NCBI GenBank assembly: GCA_011037195.1
Contig: JAAEAF010003074.1
Span: 1 to 64,000 of the forward strand
Length of the DNA: 64,000 nt
Direction of reading: 5' to 3'
DNA from: Triatoma infestans
Taxonomy: Eukaryota; Arthropoda; Insecta; Hemiptera; Reduviidae
In this document: piece after piece, positions 32,186 through 41,697 of the stretch
How the letters are laid out: the number at the start of each line of letters is the position of its first letter
Position numbering within the stretch: the stretch's first letter is position 1
The notes under the pieces: generated by a model
What the model saw: the letters and a program-made list of their open reading frames with translations, nothing else
Database searches by the model: none
What the model was told of the DNA's origin: nothing
Translations under genes and position numbers: made by a program

Positions 32186-32508
32186 GTTGTGGTGGTTGGT
32201 TCTGCAGAGCTGGAAAGCATCAGAGACATTTTCCGTGGTAGCCTGCTTCATTTTGTGGTCATCGACCGGTTTCGGGCGTTCGCCCATCTTCAGGATGCGT
32301 TCTTCAGACAGTGTGCCAACACAGACTCGTACAGAGACTTAGTTTCACACTAACTGAGGTGTATTCTTAAATAATTTATTATAATAATAATAAATTGTAC
32401 GAGTCTGTGTTGGCACACTGTCTGAAGAACGCATCCTGAAGATGGGCGAACGCCCGAAACCGGTCGATGACCACAAAATGAAGCAGGCTACCACGGAAAA
32501 TGTCTCTG
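32186..32508. mobile_element. 323-bp inverted-repeat insertion with hammerhead-like arms
   Basis: Flanked by ATGCTTCTAATATAT at 32171-32185 and 32509-32523; the corresponding site in the left arm (30367-30381) is single and uninterrupted. The insert contains two inverted copies of ~110 bp (about 32216-32330 and 32396-32508) around an (AAT)n-containing spacer. It also has an extra unpaired left end 'gttgtggtggttggttctgc'. A 15-bp duplication suggests target-primed reverse transcription, not cut-and-paste. Its inverted arrangement could come from twin priming, or be native to a Penelope-like element. Confidence 0.75.
32432..32469 (+). ncRNA. Hammerhead-ribozyme-like motif (type I layout)
   Basis: In order: CATC (stem I 5'), CTGAAGA (core CUGANGA), an extra U, GGGC-GAAC-GCCC (stem II with tetraloop), GAA (core), AC-CG-GT (minimal stem III), C (cleavage position, GUC), GATG (stem I 3', complementary to CATC). 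All core positions of a hammerhead are present. Oddities are the U between core and stem II and a two-base stem III loop. The perfect complement lies at 32260-32297 in the other arm; mutated versions occur near 8061-8104 and 8689-8730. Activity is unproven. Confidence 0.45.
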
Positions 32509-32888
32509 ATGCTTCTAATATATCATCATATTATATAGGGTAATGTTAGGAGAGATGAAAGGGGTAGGGAAGAAGACGTAGGTTTTACTTCTCTTTGTTT
32601 GCCAACACGTGGCGTCATGCAAGTTAGTTGAAGGGGAGAGAGATCAGAGTTATTGTAAAAGAAGTATTGCAAAATTCTTCAGTTACTTTGTGTGTTCTTC
32701 TGTGTTCTACGAACACAATTATACGCATGTTGAATACCTGAATTTTCATGACGCATTAGTACATTTTACATATATTATATGCAATTGAAATGAAAGATTT
32801 CCACGTTGTAGTTAAATTTGGACTCGTAGCTATAGTGTTTACTAACTTTCATGTCGATCAGCTATGTTTACTTCACAGAGGAGAGGTA

Positions 32889-33799
32889 CAGTATCTCTCC
32901 TATCTATATGGTACATCATACCTTATAGTCACCATTCCTCTCAATGCAGATGGTGAACCGGGGTATTAATTTTTTTATGCCTTCGTGGAAGTAGTTTCCC
33001 GCCAACCCTTTCGTCCACTTCCCCACCTCCTCTTCACCTCCTCGTCGGTTGAAAACTTTTTCCACCCATGTGCAGCTTCAGGGAGGTAAAGAGATAGTAA
33101 TCTGAAGGTGCTAGGTCAGGGGAATGCGCGGGATGGTTCAGGACATCCCATTTAAACGAGGCAAGCAGTTCCTTCGTGGCGTTGGCCGTGTGTGGTCTGG
33201 CATTGTCGTGCAGCAGGCAGACTCCCTTTGTCAGCATGCCTCTCCTTTTGTTCTGAATCGCCCTCCGCAATTTTTTTAGGGTCTCACAGTATCTTGCAGA
33301 GTTGATGGTCTCCCATTGAGGCATATATTCAATTAAAATTATGCCTTGACAGTCCCAAAACACGAATGCCATGATTTTCTTGGCTGAAATTGTGGTTTTG
33401 AACTTTTTGGCGGAGGGTGAAGAGGTGTGACACCACTGTTGAGACTGCCTTTTGTTTTCAGGTGTGTAATGTGCAACCCAAGTTTCATCTCCAGTAATGA
33501 TGGAGCGGAGAAATTCATCTCCATGGAGTTTGTAGCGTCTCAAAAACTCTTGCCCGACCTTGAATATTTCACACTTGGCGGGAGATTGGATTGACATTTT
33601 TCACGAAACGTATTGTCGCGTCGACAGTTCTCAACGTACTGGCCTCGAGCCGGTCTCTCGTTGCGGATTGGAGGAATCAGGCTACCCGACAGTGTAGCCA
33701 ACATGTCGAAAACAAAATCCCTCCGGCCGTGAGAGCCTCAGTACACTTACTTTCTGGACAAGCCTCGTATCTATCCTACCATAGTAGGAGAGACGGCCA
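32889..33799 (-). mobile_element. Mariner-like element, N-terminal part deleted
   Basis: Ends resemble each other: plus-strand start CAGTATCTCTCCTATCTATA (32889) and minus-strand start TGGCCGTCTCTCCTACTATG (from 33799), each next to TA. At 911 bp it is shorter than a full mariner (~1.3 kb). The loss is in the N-terminal half. Confidence 0.6.
32930..33597 (-). pseudogene. Mariner D,D34D transposase, catalytic half
   Basis: Cut-and-paste transposase fragment. The minus-strand frame 33597-33034 holds ITGDETWVAHYTPE (first Asp), LLHDNARPHT (second Asp), HSPDLAPSDYY (third Asp, 34 residues after the second) and LHMGGKSF. After a frameshift near 33045 the C-terminus continues as KWTKGLAGNYFHEGIKKLIP to CIERNGDYKV and a stop near 32930. 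The helix-turn-helix half is missing. Catalytic Asps are retained, but the copy cannot make a complete enzyme. Confidence 0.8.
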
Positions 33800-33879
33800 T
33801 ATTTGTTTCTGGAATAAATGAGAATATTTTTTCTATTATCCAATTATGAGAATGAGAATATATCTCCTATATTTTAATA

Positions 33880-34275
33880 TAGGGCATAATTTTGAAATGT
33901 GCATAGTCGCTCCTAACTTTATCCTATGTTTTGTGAAACCGCAAATTGTAACAAAATGGTACTTTAGTTGGAAATCCCAGAAAAATATTTCAAGTATAAG
34001 TGATACGTTTTTATGTGTAGTTTGCGAAACTCTATTGAAGCCGTTTTCGAGAAAATGGCAATAACTGGAGGGGGGGTACAGAAAGTTGCAATCCCGTTTG
34101 ATGGATTTTGAGCGAAACCTTCGTGTCCGTGCGGGGGTGGTAGATACGTAAAATGGAATATCATGTTTGAGCTTCCTGCGATAGACCATAGAGGTAGAGG
34201 TGACCTTCAAACATCCTACGGTATTTTTGGTGAAAAACTAAACACGGCCGCCACACTTCCTCTTATTCGAGTTGG
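33880..34275 (+). repeat. Divergent Helentron-like 3' part
   Basis: Landmarks in order: 'tttgcgaaactctattgaag', 'ccgttttcgagaaaatggc', 'aaatggaatatcatgtttga', 'gtgaaaaactaaacacgg', then 'acacttcctcttattcgagt' in place of the usual hairpin. Identity is low. Confidence 0.45.
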
Positions 34276-34404
34276 AGTATATGTAAAGATAAAAAACCTG
34301 ATGTGATGAAACATAAGTGACTTCAGTTATTTCAGATCTCAAATTCCCAGTGATATATTTTGTACAGAGAATTTTTTATTTATTTATTTATAATTCATAA
34401 AGTT

Positions 34405-34440
34405 ATACTTGGGTTGTTTGAAAAGTGTCTTGTTTTGATC
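34405..34440 (+). other. Mariner-type terminal remnant
   Basis: 'gggttgtttgaaaagtgtct' resembles the terminal repeat of the mariner at 60417 ('gggtggtttgaaaagttctc'). No transposase sequence follows, and no second end was found. Possibly a solo end or chance similarity. Confidence 0.3.
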
Positions 34441-34946
34441 AGTAAGTTGAGCACAACTTTTCGAGCCCTCAATAACATTTAATTTTCAACGTAATTTAAT
34501 TTTACTAACTCAATAATAAAATTATTAAACTTTTGTAGTGATGGGAATTTGGAAGTGGGCGATTATTTTTTAAAACACATACCTAACTGAAACTTACAGT
34601 TTTATATTTTGTCATTTTGCATGGTAAGGAAAGGATGTAAGTAAAGAAAAGTGTTTTGAGGGACCGGCGAGGAATAAATACCATTTGGCTGAAGATAAAT
34701 CTTCGAGCTAGTTAGTGAATCTTGATTGTTTATTTCCTGTTTCATTTTTACTTAGACAGTGAAATCGCCCTCTTTTTTAACGTAATCCTTGGGGAGGTTG
34801 GGCAGGCTTTGTTGCTTAATCTAGTTGTCGGACCGCTGTAAGTAATCCCATAGGGCGTGTCAGTTTTGCTGTACATAGTAATTAATAGTGGGTGGCATGA
34901 ATTTAATAGCGATAACAAATGATGATGACCTTTTGTCCACTATAGT
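34441..34946. other. Spacer without recognised features
   Basis: A+T-rich with a short GC-richer patch at 34780-34870. No gene or repeat was recognised. Confidence 0.35.
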
Positions 34947-35940
34947 AAAAAAAAAATCTGATATGAAACACTCACACAACTTTCTGTAACTCCAGTTCTC
35001 AAAATTATAATTCATGTAATAGCAAGAGAGAATTACATCAGCAAGAGAGAGCAGACAGACGAGAGAATTAAGAGAGAGAAGACAGACCCTCTCTGGTACT
35101 CCCTGACTTAAGCAGGCTAGAGTGGGAGAACCTGTATATAAGCCAGTGAGAATCTACCTAACGACATCTATCTAGATAGATATTCTCACTGGCTTCAGGT
35201 TCTCCCACTCTAGCCTGCTTAAGTCAGAGAGTACCAGAGAGGGTCTGTCTTCTCTCTCTTAATTCTCTCGTCTGTCTGCTCTCTCTTGCTGATGTAATTC
35301 TCTCTTGCTATTACAATTGATAAAAATTTTAAAGTTTGTGTACCAAATTTAATGAAATTCGTCGAAAACTGAAAAAACTGTCCAGTAAAAGCGCACTTCC
35401 GGTTTACTAATTTTCGTGAAACTCGGAATTTCAACAACATATTCAATTCTAGATGATAGAATTGTTTAATAAACTGAAATAGCAATTTAGATGAAAACCC
35501 AACCCCACCCCTCCCCCATAACTGCCCTTAAATGAATTTTCCCAGAGAAACATTTCAATTAACAGTTGTAGCTCTTTGTATGTGTAGTTTATATATCGAG
35601 TTTGAAGAAAATCGTCGGAGCATTTTTGAGAAAAACGCAAAAAAGTAAAAAAATCAACAAGTAAAGTGGTACTTCCGATTGTGGAATTATGACAGATAAG
35701 GTACAGTCAGCAGATCTCATGGTGATACCTAAACGGAATATCAAGTTTCAACTTTCTATGGTTTTTCGTTTTTGACTATGCTGTTCACATAAAACACACA
35801 GACACACACAGACCATTTGCTAAAAACCACTTTTTTGGACTCAGGGGGCCTCAAAACGGATATTTCCTATGAAAACTCGATATCGGAAATTAGACACGAT
35901 TACAATACTTACTCTTACTAGGAGTAAGAGAAAGTAAAAA
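34947..35940 (+). mobile_element. Helentron-like element, copy 5, split by a palindrome
   Basis: Starts A run plus tctgatatgaaacactcaca and ends CTTACTAGGAGTAAGAGAAAG (intact hairpin, 35914-35934). The C-rich motif lies at 35502-35518 and a short CA tract at ~35792-35812. The element is interrupted at 35013-35314 by a foldback insertion. The original sequence can be read across it from the other copies: 'aattataattgacaaatttt'. Confidence 0.65.
35013..35314. mobile_element. 302-bp near-perfect palindrome (foldback form of the TATAAT family)
   Basis: Arms of ~145 bp meet at 'tctatctagataga' (about 35168-35181); the outer ends read TGTAATAGCAAGAG and its complement. AATT lies on both sides (35009-35012, 35315-35318) and once in uninterrupted copies of the host repeat, so a 4-bp target duplication is supported. 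The arm sequence (actggctt...gttctcccactctagcctgcttaagtcagaga) is the same as part of the units at 58381-58490 and 59180-59300. It forms one strong hairpin if transcribed. Confidence 0.75.
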
Positions 35941-36228
35941 GTTCATTTATAGCACAGAGCTATAGTATTCGATCAAAATTTCTTCCCGCTCGGCCACTTT
36001 TTTTTTTTTTCAAATTCGAAGAGTAATTCCAAGAAACGAATAATTAATTCAACTGAATTCCAGAATTTGCATGGGGGGGGGGTATAAAGCCGATTTGCAA
36101 CCTGATGAAACTGAATTTTTTTCTTATATAAAGACTTTGGAATTTAATCTTGAATACTTCACTCATGTAAATATTATAACAAGTCAGCATAGTACACCCT
36201 GTTTATTGTTTTTTCATTTCGTTAATAG

Positions 36229-36561
36229 TCGATAAAGAATTATCCCGAGAAAATCACAGAAGATGGATCCGCTATCACTTTACCAACCGACAGATTATTT
36301 TCACCTTCTTTGGAAGGGGTTAGTCCTTTTGTATTGGGAACCAATATTTTCATGACGCAAGAAAAGAACTGCAAAGTCAGCTTTATTACGCCTAACTCTC
36401 AAGATATATTTTATTGGAAACGTTTATCGAATCTCTTTCAGCAAACGCGATTTCATCATGTTTGCTCATACCCAAATGCTAATTGCGTTTGCCATCTACT
36501 TAGTCAGGCAGTCAGCTTTGGTGGTGGTGGAGGTAGTGAGGGAGCACCATTTCGTCGGTAG
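36229..36561 (+). CDS. Unrecognised open frame of ~110 codons
   Basis: Open from a stop at 36226 to a stop at 36559. It has no ATG at the beginning; an internal ATG is at 36352. The translation looks protein-like (KITEDGSAITLPTDR, KVSFITPNSQDIFYWKRL) and ends with a Gly-rich GGGGGSEGAPF. Composition is less A+T rich than the flanks. No family was recognised. It may be an exon, an ancient retroelement piece or chance. No splice sites were established. Confidence 0.25.
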   Translation, partial: SIKNYPEKITEDGSAITLPTDRLFSPSLEGVSPFVLGTNIFMTQEKNCKVSFITPNSQDIFYWKRLSNLFQQTRFHHVCSYPNANCVCHLLSQAVSFGGGGGSEGAPFRR

Positions 36562-37774
36562 ATGCCGGTTTTGAGGGGGGAAGTCTGAGCATTTTTTCAT
36601 CAAATGGATTTTGATTGGCTTTGTATTTCGCCGGCCAAAAATTTATCGGTTCTCAATAAAGTAAAGGCACCATTCTTAACAACATTCATGATGACATCTT
36701 TGATCTCAGTAATGATTTTCCTTATAATGTAGGAATTTTATCACGAAACGGAACTTGATTTTCTTTTTTTACAGACCTTGTAAGATTGTTTATTTAAAAA
36801 AAAAAAAAACTAAGGCTCAAATTGACATGGTTGTTAGGCATATATTTATTCTTTTTCGATCAGATTGCATGTCTTCCAAACCATTCCGTTGGAACATTTA
36901 TAGAATATAGTGTCGAGAATCGATCCCAGACTGCTCGCATAGCTGGTATCCATCCAGTGGCCTGTGATTTGGCCTCTCATGGTTCTGGTAATTTACCACT
37001 TCCAAATGGTTCAAAGTTAGTTAATTCCAGGTACTCCACTCACTGCAAGAATATCATTTCTTTACTCTGTGTTTAAAGCGTTGTTTAATACCTAAGCCAT
37101 TACCCTCCCTTAATTGTCGGGAAGACAGTTATCACCGCTTTAAACAAATTACTTGCTAGTCCCTTCAAAAGTTGTCACACCTCTCTAGTACTTTGATCTT
37201 AGATAGACATCTTGTCTGATATATATACCTTTCCAGATCTCTTTTCTTTGCCTGATTATTTTATTTTTAATGATTTTATTGATATCATCTATCCTTAATT
37301 TCGTCCTCCAGTTTTTATTCCCTCACTCGTCCTTTTTTTTTTTTTTTTTTTTTTTTTTATTACCACTTCCACATCTTCATTTCATCATTGCACCTTTCCC
37401 CAGTGCTTCTTTAGCAGCTTGTGTATCCATTCCGTGAGATGATTATATATAACATCAAAGCTTACCTATTCCATTCAATCCTAATTTGTCTCTTCTAATC
37501 TTATCTTACATAGATAGATGATGCTTCATGCTGTCCTCTCTCCACTATATTAATCTGTAACAAGCTCTTTCAATTTTCCGAAGAATATGAAATGATATGC
37601 TACTACCTCTCTATAACATGGTAAATTAAATTTTTAACTCTAAGAAATAATTAATGTTCAATGCAAGTTCTGCCCCTCTAAAAAAAAACAACAACTCTAT
37701 TTTCAGAAGGCTTCTCTGTTTGTTAAGAATAGATTTCAAACCTCTTCCCAAATGGTGCACGTGTATTTTTTATA
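36562..37774. other. Spacer with a long T tract
   Basis: No gene was recognised. A T30-type run lies at 37327-37358, and a purine-poor AT-rich region follows. The open frame at 36822-37076 has no motif. Confidence 0.35.
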
Positions 37775-37778
37775 TACT

Positions 37779-38360
37779 TGTAGGGGTAGTGAACCCCCAC
37801 CACTCATCCACACTAGCGAGTGAACCCCCACCACTCATCGAGAGAAAGAGCCCCTCTCGAGAGAGAGGAGAGGAGAGGCCAGTTGGATATATATACGAGA
37901 GACAGAGTCAAAAAGGGAGTTCTGTTCAAGTCTTACACTTCAGTTGTACATATCGTTTCAGCCAAGCTACCAACGCTAATTTTTCACAAACGAAAAATTA
38001 CTTCAGGAAGGGGGATGATGTAGGGGTAGTGAACCCCCACCACTCATCCACACTAGCGAGTGAACCCCCACCACGCATCAGAGAGAAAGAGCCCCTCTCG
38101 AGAGAGAGAGGAGAGGAGAGGCCAGTTGGATATATATACGAGAGACAGAGTCAAAAAGGGAGTTCTGTTCAACAGTCTTACACTTCAGTTGTACATATCG
38201 TTTAGCCACGTCAGTCTGTCTGTTCAGTTCTTGTAGTGTAAAGTATACAGTCCTTGGCAGTCAGTCATATACATATATATCAATTATATATCTTATACCG
38301 ATATTAAGGTGTTATTTATCCATCAACATCTACAACCAACATCTCTCCTACAACCATACA
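37779..38360 (+). mobile_element. Collapsed LTR retrotransposon: partial LTR, polypurine tract, full LTR
   Basis: The 3' LTR spans 38019-38360 (342 bp), begins TGTA and ends TACA. 37779-37964 repeats its first ~186 bp. Between them are ~40 bp and a purine tract AGGAAGGGGGATGA (38005-38018) directly before the second LTR, exactly where a plus-strand primer should be. TACT flanks the whole unit (37775-37778, 38361-38364), a 4-bp duplication. The internal genes are gone, and the first LTR lost its 3' part. A Ty3/gypsy-like origin is suggested by LTR style only. Confidence 0.65.
37885..37897 (+). promoter_or_regulatory. LTR TATA box (first LTR copy)
   Basis: 'ggatatatatacg' in the U3 part of the LTR, followed ~25-35 bp downstream by 'gagttctgttcaa'-type sequence where transcription would begin. 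The second copy is at about 38128-38140. Predicted from position and sequence only. Confidence 0.45.
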
Positions 38361-38364
38361 TACT

Positions 38365-38797
38365 TGATCTTTTTTTTTTTTTTTTTTTGAAAAATTTTCT
38401 ATAATAAGTAATTTTATATTTTAAGGCCGAATTACCTGGCGAAGTTTTTCCAATCGCTCTTCATTCCTCATTGTCACCATTTCCTCCTTAGTATTGATGT
38501 ATTGATGGTATTGGCGAAGGGTCATTTTAATAATATTTAGTTCTGTTTAATTCATTTAATTTGGTTCTATTCATTATTCAAATTTTATTTCGTATATTTC
38601 TCTTTGTTTTGTATATTTTATAATGTTATTTAGGGGGATAATGTGATCGTTTGGGATAATCTTAAAAGTTCCAGATTTGGAGATAAATTTTAATCTAATC
38701 GAATTGTATCAAAAGTGCATTCAGAAAAGTTATGTAAATGTTTCATGAGAGTGTTCGTAATATAAAATTCTATTGAATTCATAGTTTTATATACCTC
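38365..38797. other. Spacer without recognised features
   Basis: A+T-rich sequence with a T18 run near 38370. No gene or repeat was recognised. Confidence 0.35.
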
Positions 38798-39182
38798 AGG
38801 CATCTGGTTGGATTCCTCACTGGGCATTATGGTTTAAGGAGACATCTCTATATAATGGGACTTATGCCTGACCCCTTTTGTAGAGTTTGTGAGACTGAGG
38901 AGGAAACACCCATGCATCTGATGACGAATTGTTTGGGTTGTGAGGAGATTAGGTTTTAGGACCTTTGGCCGGGAGTAGGATAGGCCTTGATTAAGCTGTG
39001 TCCTTTTAAGGTTTTGGTCCGATTTGTTCGGTCTGTGGTGAAACTTAGATGGTTAAAACCTAGGCCTGGATTTTCATTCTCAGTCCCAGTGGTTGTTATT
39101 CTTTAGGGGCAGCTATAGGGGCCCTGGGAGGCTTTGGATAGCGTAGGGTTTGCCCTCCCCCTTCTGCGAATAATAATAATAT
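38798..39182 (+). pseudogene. RNase H-bearing LINE, C-terminal fragment with (AAT)n tail
   Basis: Reads HLVGFLTGHYGLRRHLYIMG, then CRVCETEEETPMHLMTNC, matching the Cys-knuckle region of the copy at 23287-24103 (LTGHCRLRGHL ... CRFCGETEETPIHLL). Stops follow, then a 3' UTR and an (AAT)n tail at 39166-39182. TTATATAC-like sequence lies just outside both ends and may be an 8-bp target duplication. Dead fragment. Confidence 0.75.
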
Positions 39183-39777
39183 TATATACTATATAATAAG
39201 TTAGCAATTGAAAGAATTGAAATTACAGAAGATGATTTCCTTTGGCTTGAATAAAACATACATTTTGGATATTTTTACAAAGAAAATTCAATGCACATTC
39301 TGTAAATCTCTTATTTAGTAGGATATAATTAATTCTGTTAATACTCGTACAAATCTTTGTGTCTAATTAGCAATAATTAGTTTATCCTTATAAATCAACA
39401 GTTTGGGATTATTAAGCTACTTTCAAGACAGAAGTAATGTGTAAAAAAATCTGAAGAATTAAAACTGGCTGAATTAATCCGTGAATAATTTTATCCAATC
39501 CTAATTTTTAAGTTCTTTTAAAATTATATAATTATTAACTAATAAACTTTTGAAAATTTAATATTAAAATTGTATATGATTGTAATTTGGAATATGGGAG
39601 CAAATGTGTGTTTTTGTTTTTTGTTTTAATTAGTCAGTTATAATTATGATCAAATACTCAATTTAGACATGGAGAAGTTATAAAGAAAAATCTTGAAACA
39701 TTTCTGTTCTAAACAATTTATTACTTCGCTAATTAAAAATATCTATCCAAAAAAAGATATTAAAAATTCTTTGATTC
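39183..39777. other. AT-rich spacer
   Basis: No gene or repeat was recognised up to the hAT target duplication. Confidence 0.4.
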
Positions 39778-39785
39778 GTATAGAT

Positions 39786-41196
39786 CAGTGGTTCCCAAAG
39801 TGGTCCCTACGGACCCCCAGGGGTCCCCGGTATCATTCAGGGGGTCCGTGGAAAATTAAAATTGATTTGGGGGTCCCTGAACAACGTCATGGGGTCCGCG
39901 CAAGGTTTAATATAAAATAATAAAATTGTGATCCATTTTTATTATAATTGAAATTAGCAGTATTGTACAACTCGGTAGGAAGATACCGAGGCTTTCTGGC
40001 ATACTTAAAACAAGCTGTACCGAATGTATTTTCAATACATTGTGTCATTCATCGACATCATTTAGTCGCAAAAAATCTTAGTGAACGTTTGCATGGATCA
40101 CTAGATTATGTCATTAGAGCAGTTAATAAAATCAAAAGGAATGCCTTCAATGAGAGATTATTTGCTCAACTTTGTTTGGAAAATGACGAAGACTATAATC
40201 GTTTACTACTTCACAAAGAAGTACGTTGGTTATCTAAAAGTGCATGTTTGAATCGATTTTATGCGCTCTTTGATTCAGTGTTGGAATTCCTGGAAAGCAA
40301 AGACAATGATTTGCGACACAATTTAATTAACTCAAAAAGTGACATAGCCTATATGACTGATTTATTTGCCAAATTTAACGAAACTAATTTGAAACAACAA
40401 GGTGACAAATTAAATTTAATCAAAACTAAAAGCGTAATATCTGCGTTTGTTGCAAAACTTTTTCTATACAAACAAAACTTGGGAAGAGGAGAATATTCTC
40501 AGTTTCCAAATCTTTCGAAATTGCAAAATAGAAATGAAGATTTGCTTGCTTACTGTCAACACTTAACGGCTCTTCATGCAGACCTGAACCAAAGATTTGA
40601 GGATATTCTTCACATGGATATTCCCGACTGGGTGTTGAACCCTTTTGCGCGTGGACAAACTCAGATCCCAAACACAGATGAATCCATACTAATACAGAAG
40701 CAGCTTATTGAAATATCCACAAATGAAGAACTTAAACCAATGTTTGAACAAGGATACCACAAATTCTGGATACAAAAACAGATCCCAATTTTATATCCTG
40801 CATTATGGGTTATTGTACAGAAGTTGTTGACTGCTTCCGCGTCTTCCTATTTGGTAGAACTAGATTCAGTGCCTTATGAACCTCATCACAAAAAAAAGAA
40901 ACCGACTAGAAATTAGTGCTCGCGGGGATTTGCGGTTGCTACTCACAAACATTGAGCCGGACATAAATACTCCCATAACATCTCATCACGTTCATCCAAG
41001 TCATTAATTTTTTTTTTTATTTTAAACAATAGTTATAATTTCAATAAATACTTCTGCAACAAAATGTTTTTTTAAATTTGTAATTTTTATACTATGCATT
41101 TATGTAGCCTTTTCACTTCGGGGAGGGGAGGGGGGTCCGTGGGCAAGTTTTGACTATATAAAATGGTCTATGGGTTAAAAAGTTTGGGAACCACTG
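39786..41196 (+). mobile_element. hAT-superfamily transposon with 8-bp target duplication
   Basis: Starts CAGTGGTTCCCAAAGTGGTC and ends with the complement GTTTGGGAACCACTG. GTATAGAT stands on each side (39778-39785 and 41197-41204), the 8-bp duplication expected of hAT elements. At 1411 bp it carries only the 3' half of a transposase gene, so it is an internally deleted copy that would need an enzyme from elsewhere to move. The perfect duplication argues for a fairly recent insertion. Confidence 0.9.
39955..40916 (+). pseudogene. hAT transposase, C-terminal half (open reading frame)
   Basis: The first in-frame start is at 39948, inside the truncated gene. The protein begins abruptly at VGRYRGFLAYL, a motif that normally follows the second part of the catalytic core. 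It continues with SIHCVIHRHHLVAKNLSERL and LLLHKEVRWLSKSACLNRFY, a motif set typical of SCAND3/ZBED5/Buster-type hAT transposases. It ends at YEPHHKKKKPTRN. The BED zinc finger and N-terminal catalytic aspartates are missing. About 320 codons remain open without a stop, which is unusual for a dead copy. Confidence 0.85.
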
Positions 41197-41204
41197 GTAT
41201 AGAT

Positions 41205-41697
41205 AAAGGACTAGGAAACAACTTATCTAAAAAAAACTAGTCCCACAGACATGGTTGTGGTATGCAGAACTTGCTAAAAAAGGATTATGGATAAATGGTG
41301 ATCTACATTTACGTTAGCACATGCCCTCAGGCTAATATTTCTTACATATATTTTTTGAAACAAGTTAAAAAAATTACTACCTCAAGACACAAATCATGAT
41401 CATTATTTTTTTTTTCTTCGAACGTTCCCAAAAAGCAATTTTGAGTACTGTTCCAGAAGAGAAACCTCCCCCGGGCTGACACCGCTCGAATTAAAGGGAA
41501 CTTTCCATATCAAAAATTCTATAACTACGTTGTCTTCTTGTAGTTTTAACAGCTGTGAAAATTCTTAATTATTTTGATCATTTCTTTCCTCAATTACTCT
41601 GATTGTCTAGATTATAAAATGAGACAAAAATTAAATTTATTCTTTTACGTTTAAAGAAATAATTAATAAAGACTTTTAGGTTTTCGCTTACGATATA
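41205..41697. other. Spacer without recognised features
   Basis: No gene or repeat was recognised. 41460-41500 is locally GC-richer. Confidence 0.35.

Larger units (their letters stand above)
31937..32983 (+). repeat. Right arm of the ~700 bp inverted duplication
   Basis: Complementary to 29907-30606 from 'gtgtgggaagcgct' to 'attaatttttttatgc', apart from the 323-bp insertion plus 15-bp duplication at 32186-32523. At its right end it passes into the mariner at 32889-33799, whose 3' coding end and terminus are included in the duplication. Confidence 0.8.

Noticed and set aside
31937..32983. A 700-bp transposon defined by the two inverted arms
   Set aside because: The arm ends fall inside a mariner coding region on one side and show no terminal repeats or target duplication, so a segmental inverted duplication fits better.
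33591..33821. 76-codon plus-strand ORF opposite the mariner
   Set aside because: It is a shadow of mariner sequence on the other strand and includes its terminal repeat.
36822..37076. 84-codon plus-strand ORF
   Set aside because: No motif and low-complexity start; not distinguishable from chance.
37654..38205. 183-codon ORF with an internal protein repeat
   Set aside because: It spans the duplicated LTR sequence; the repeat in the translation is the LTR repeat. LTRs are not coding here.
40426..40671. 81-codon minus-strand ORF inside the hAT element
   Set aside because: Antisense shadow of the transposase reading frame.
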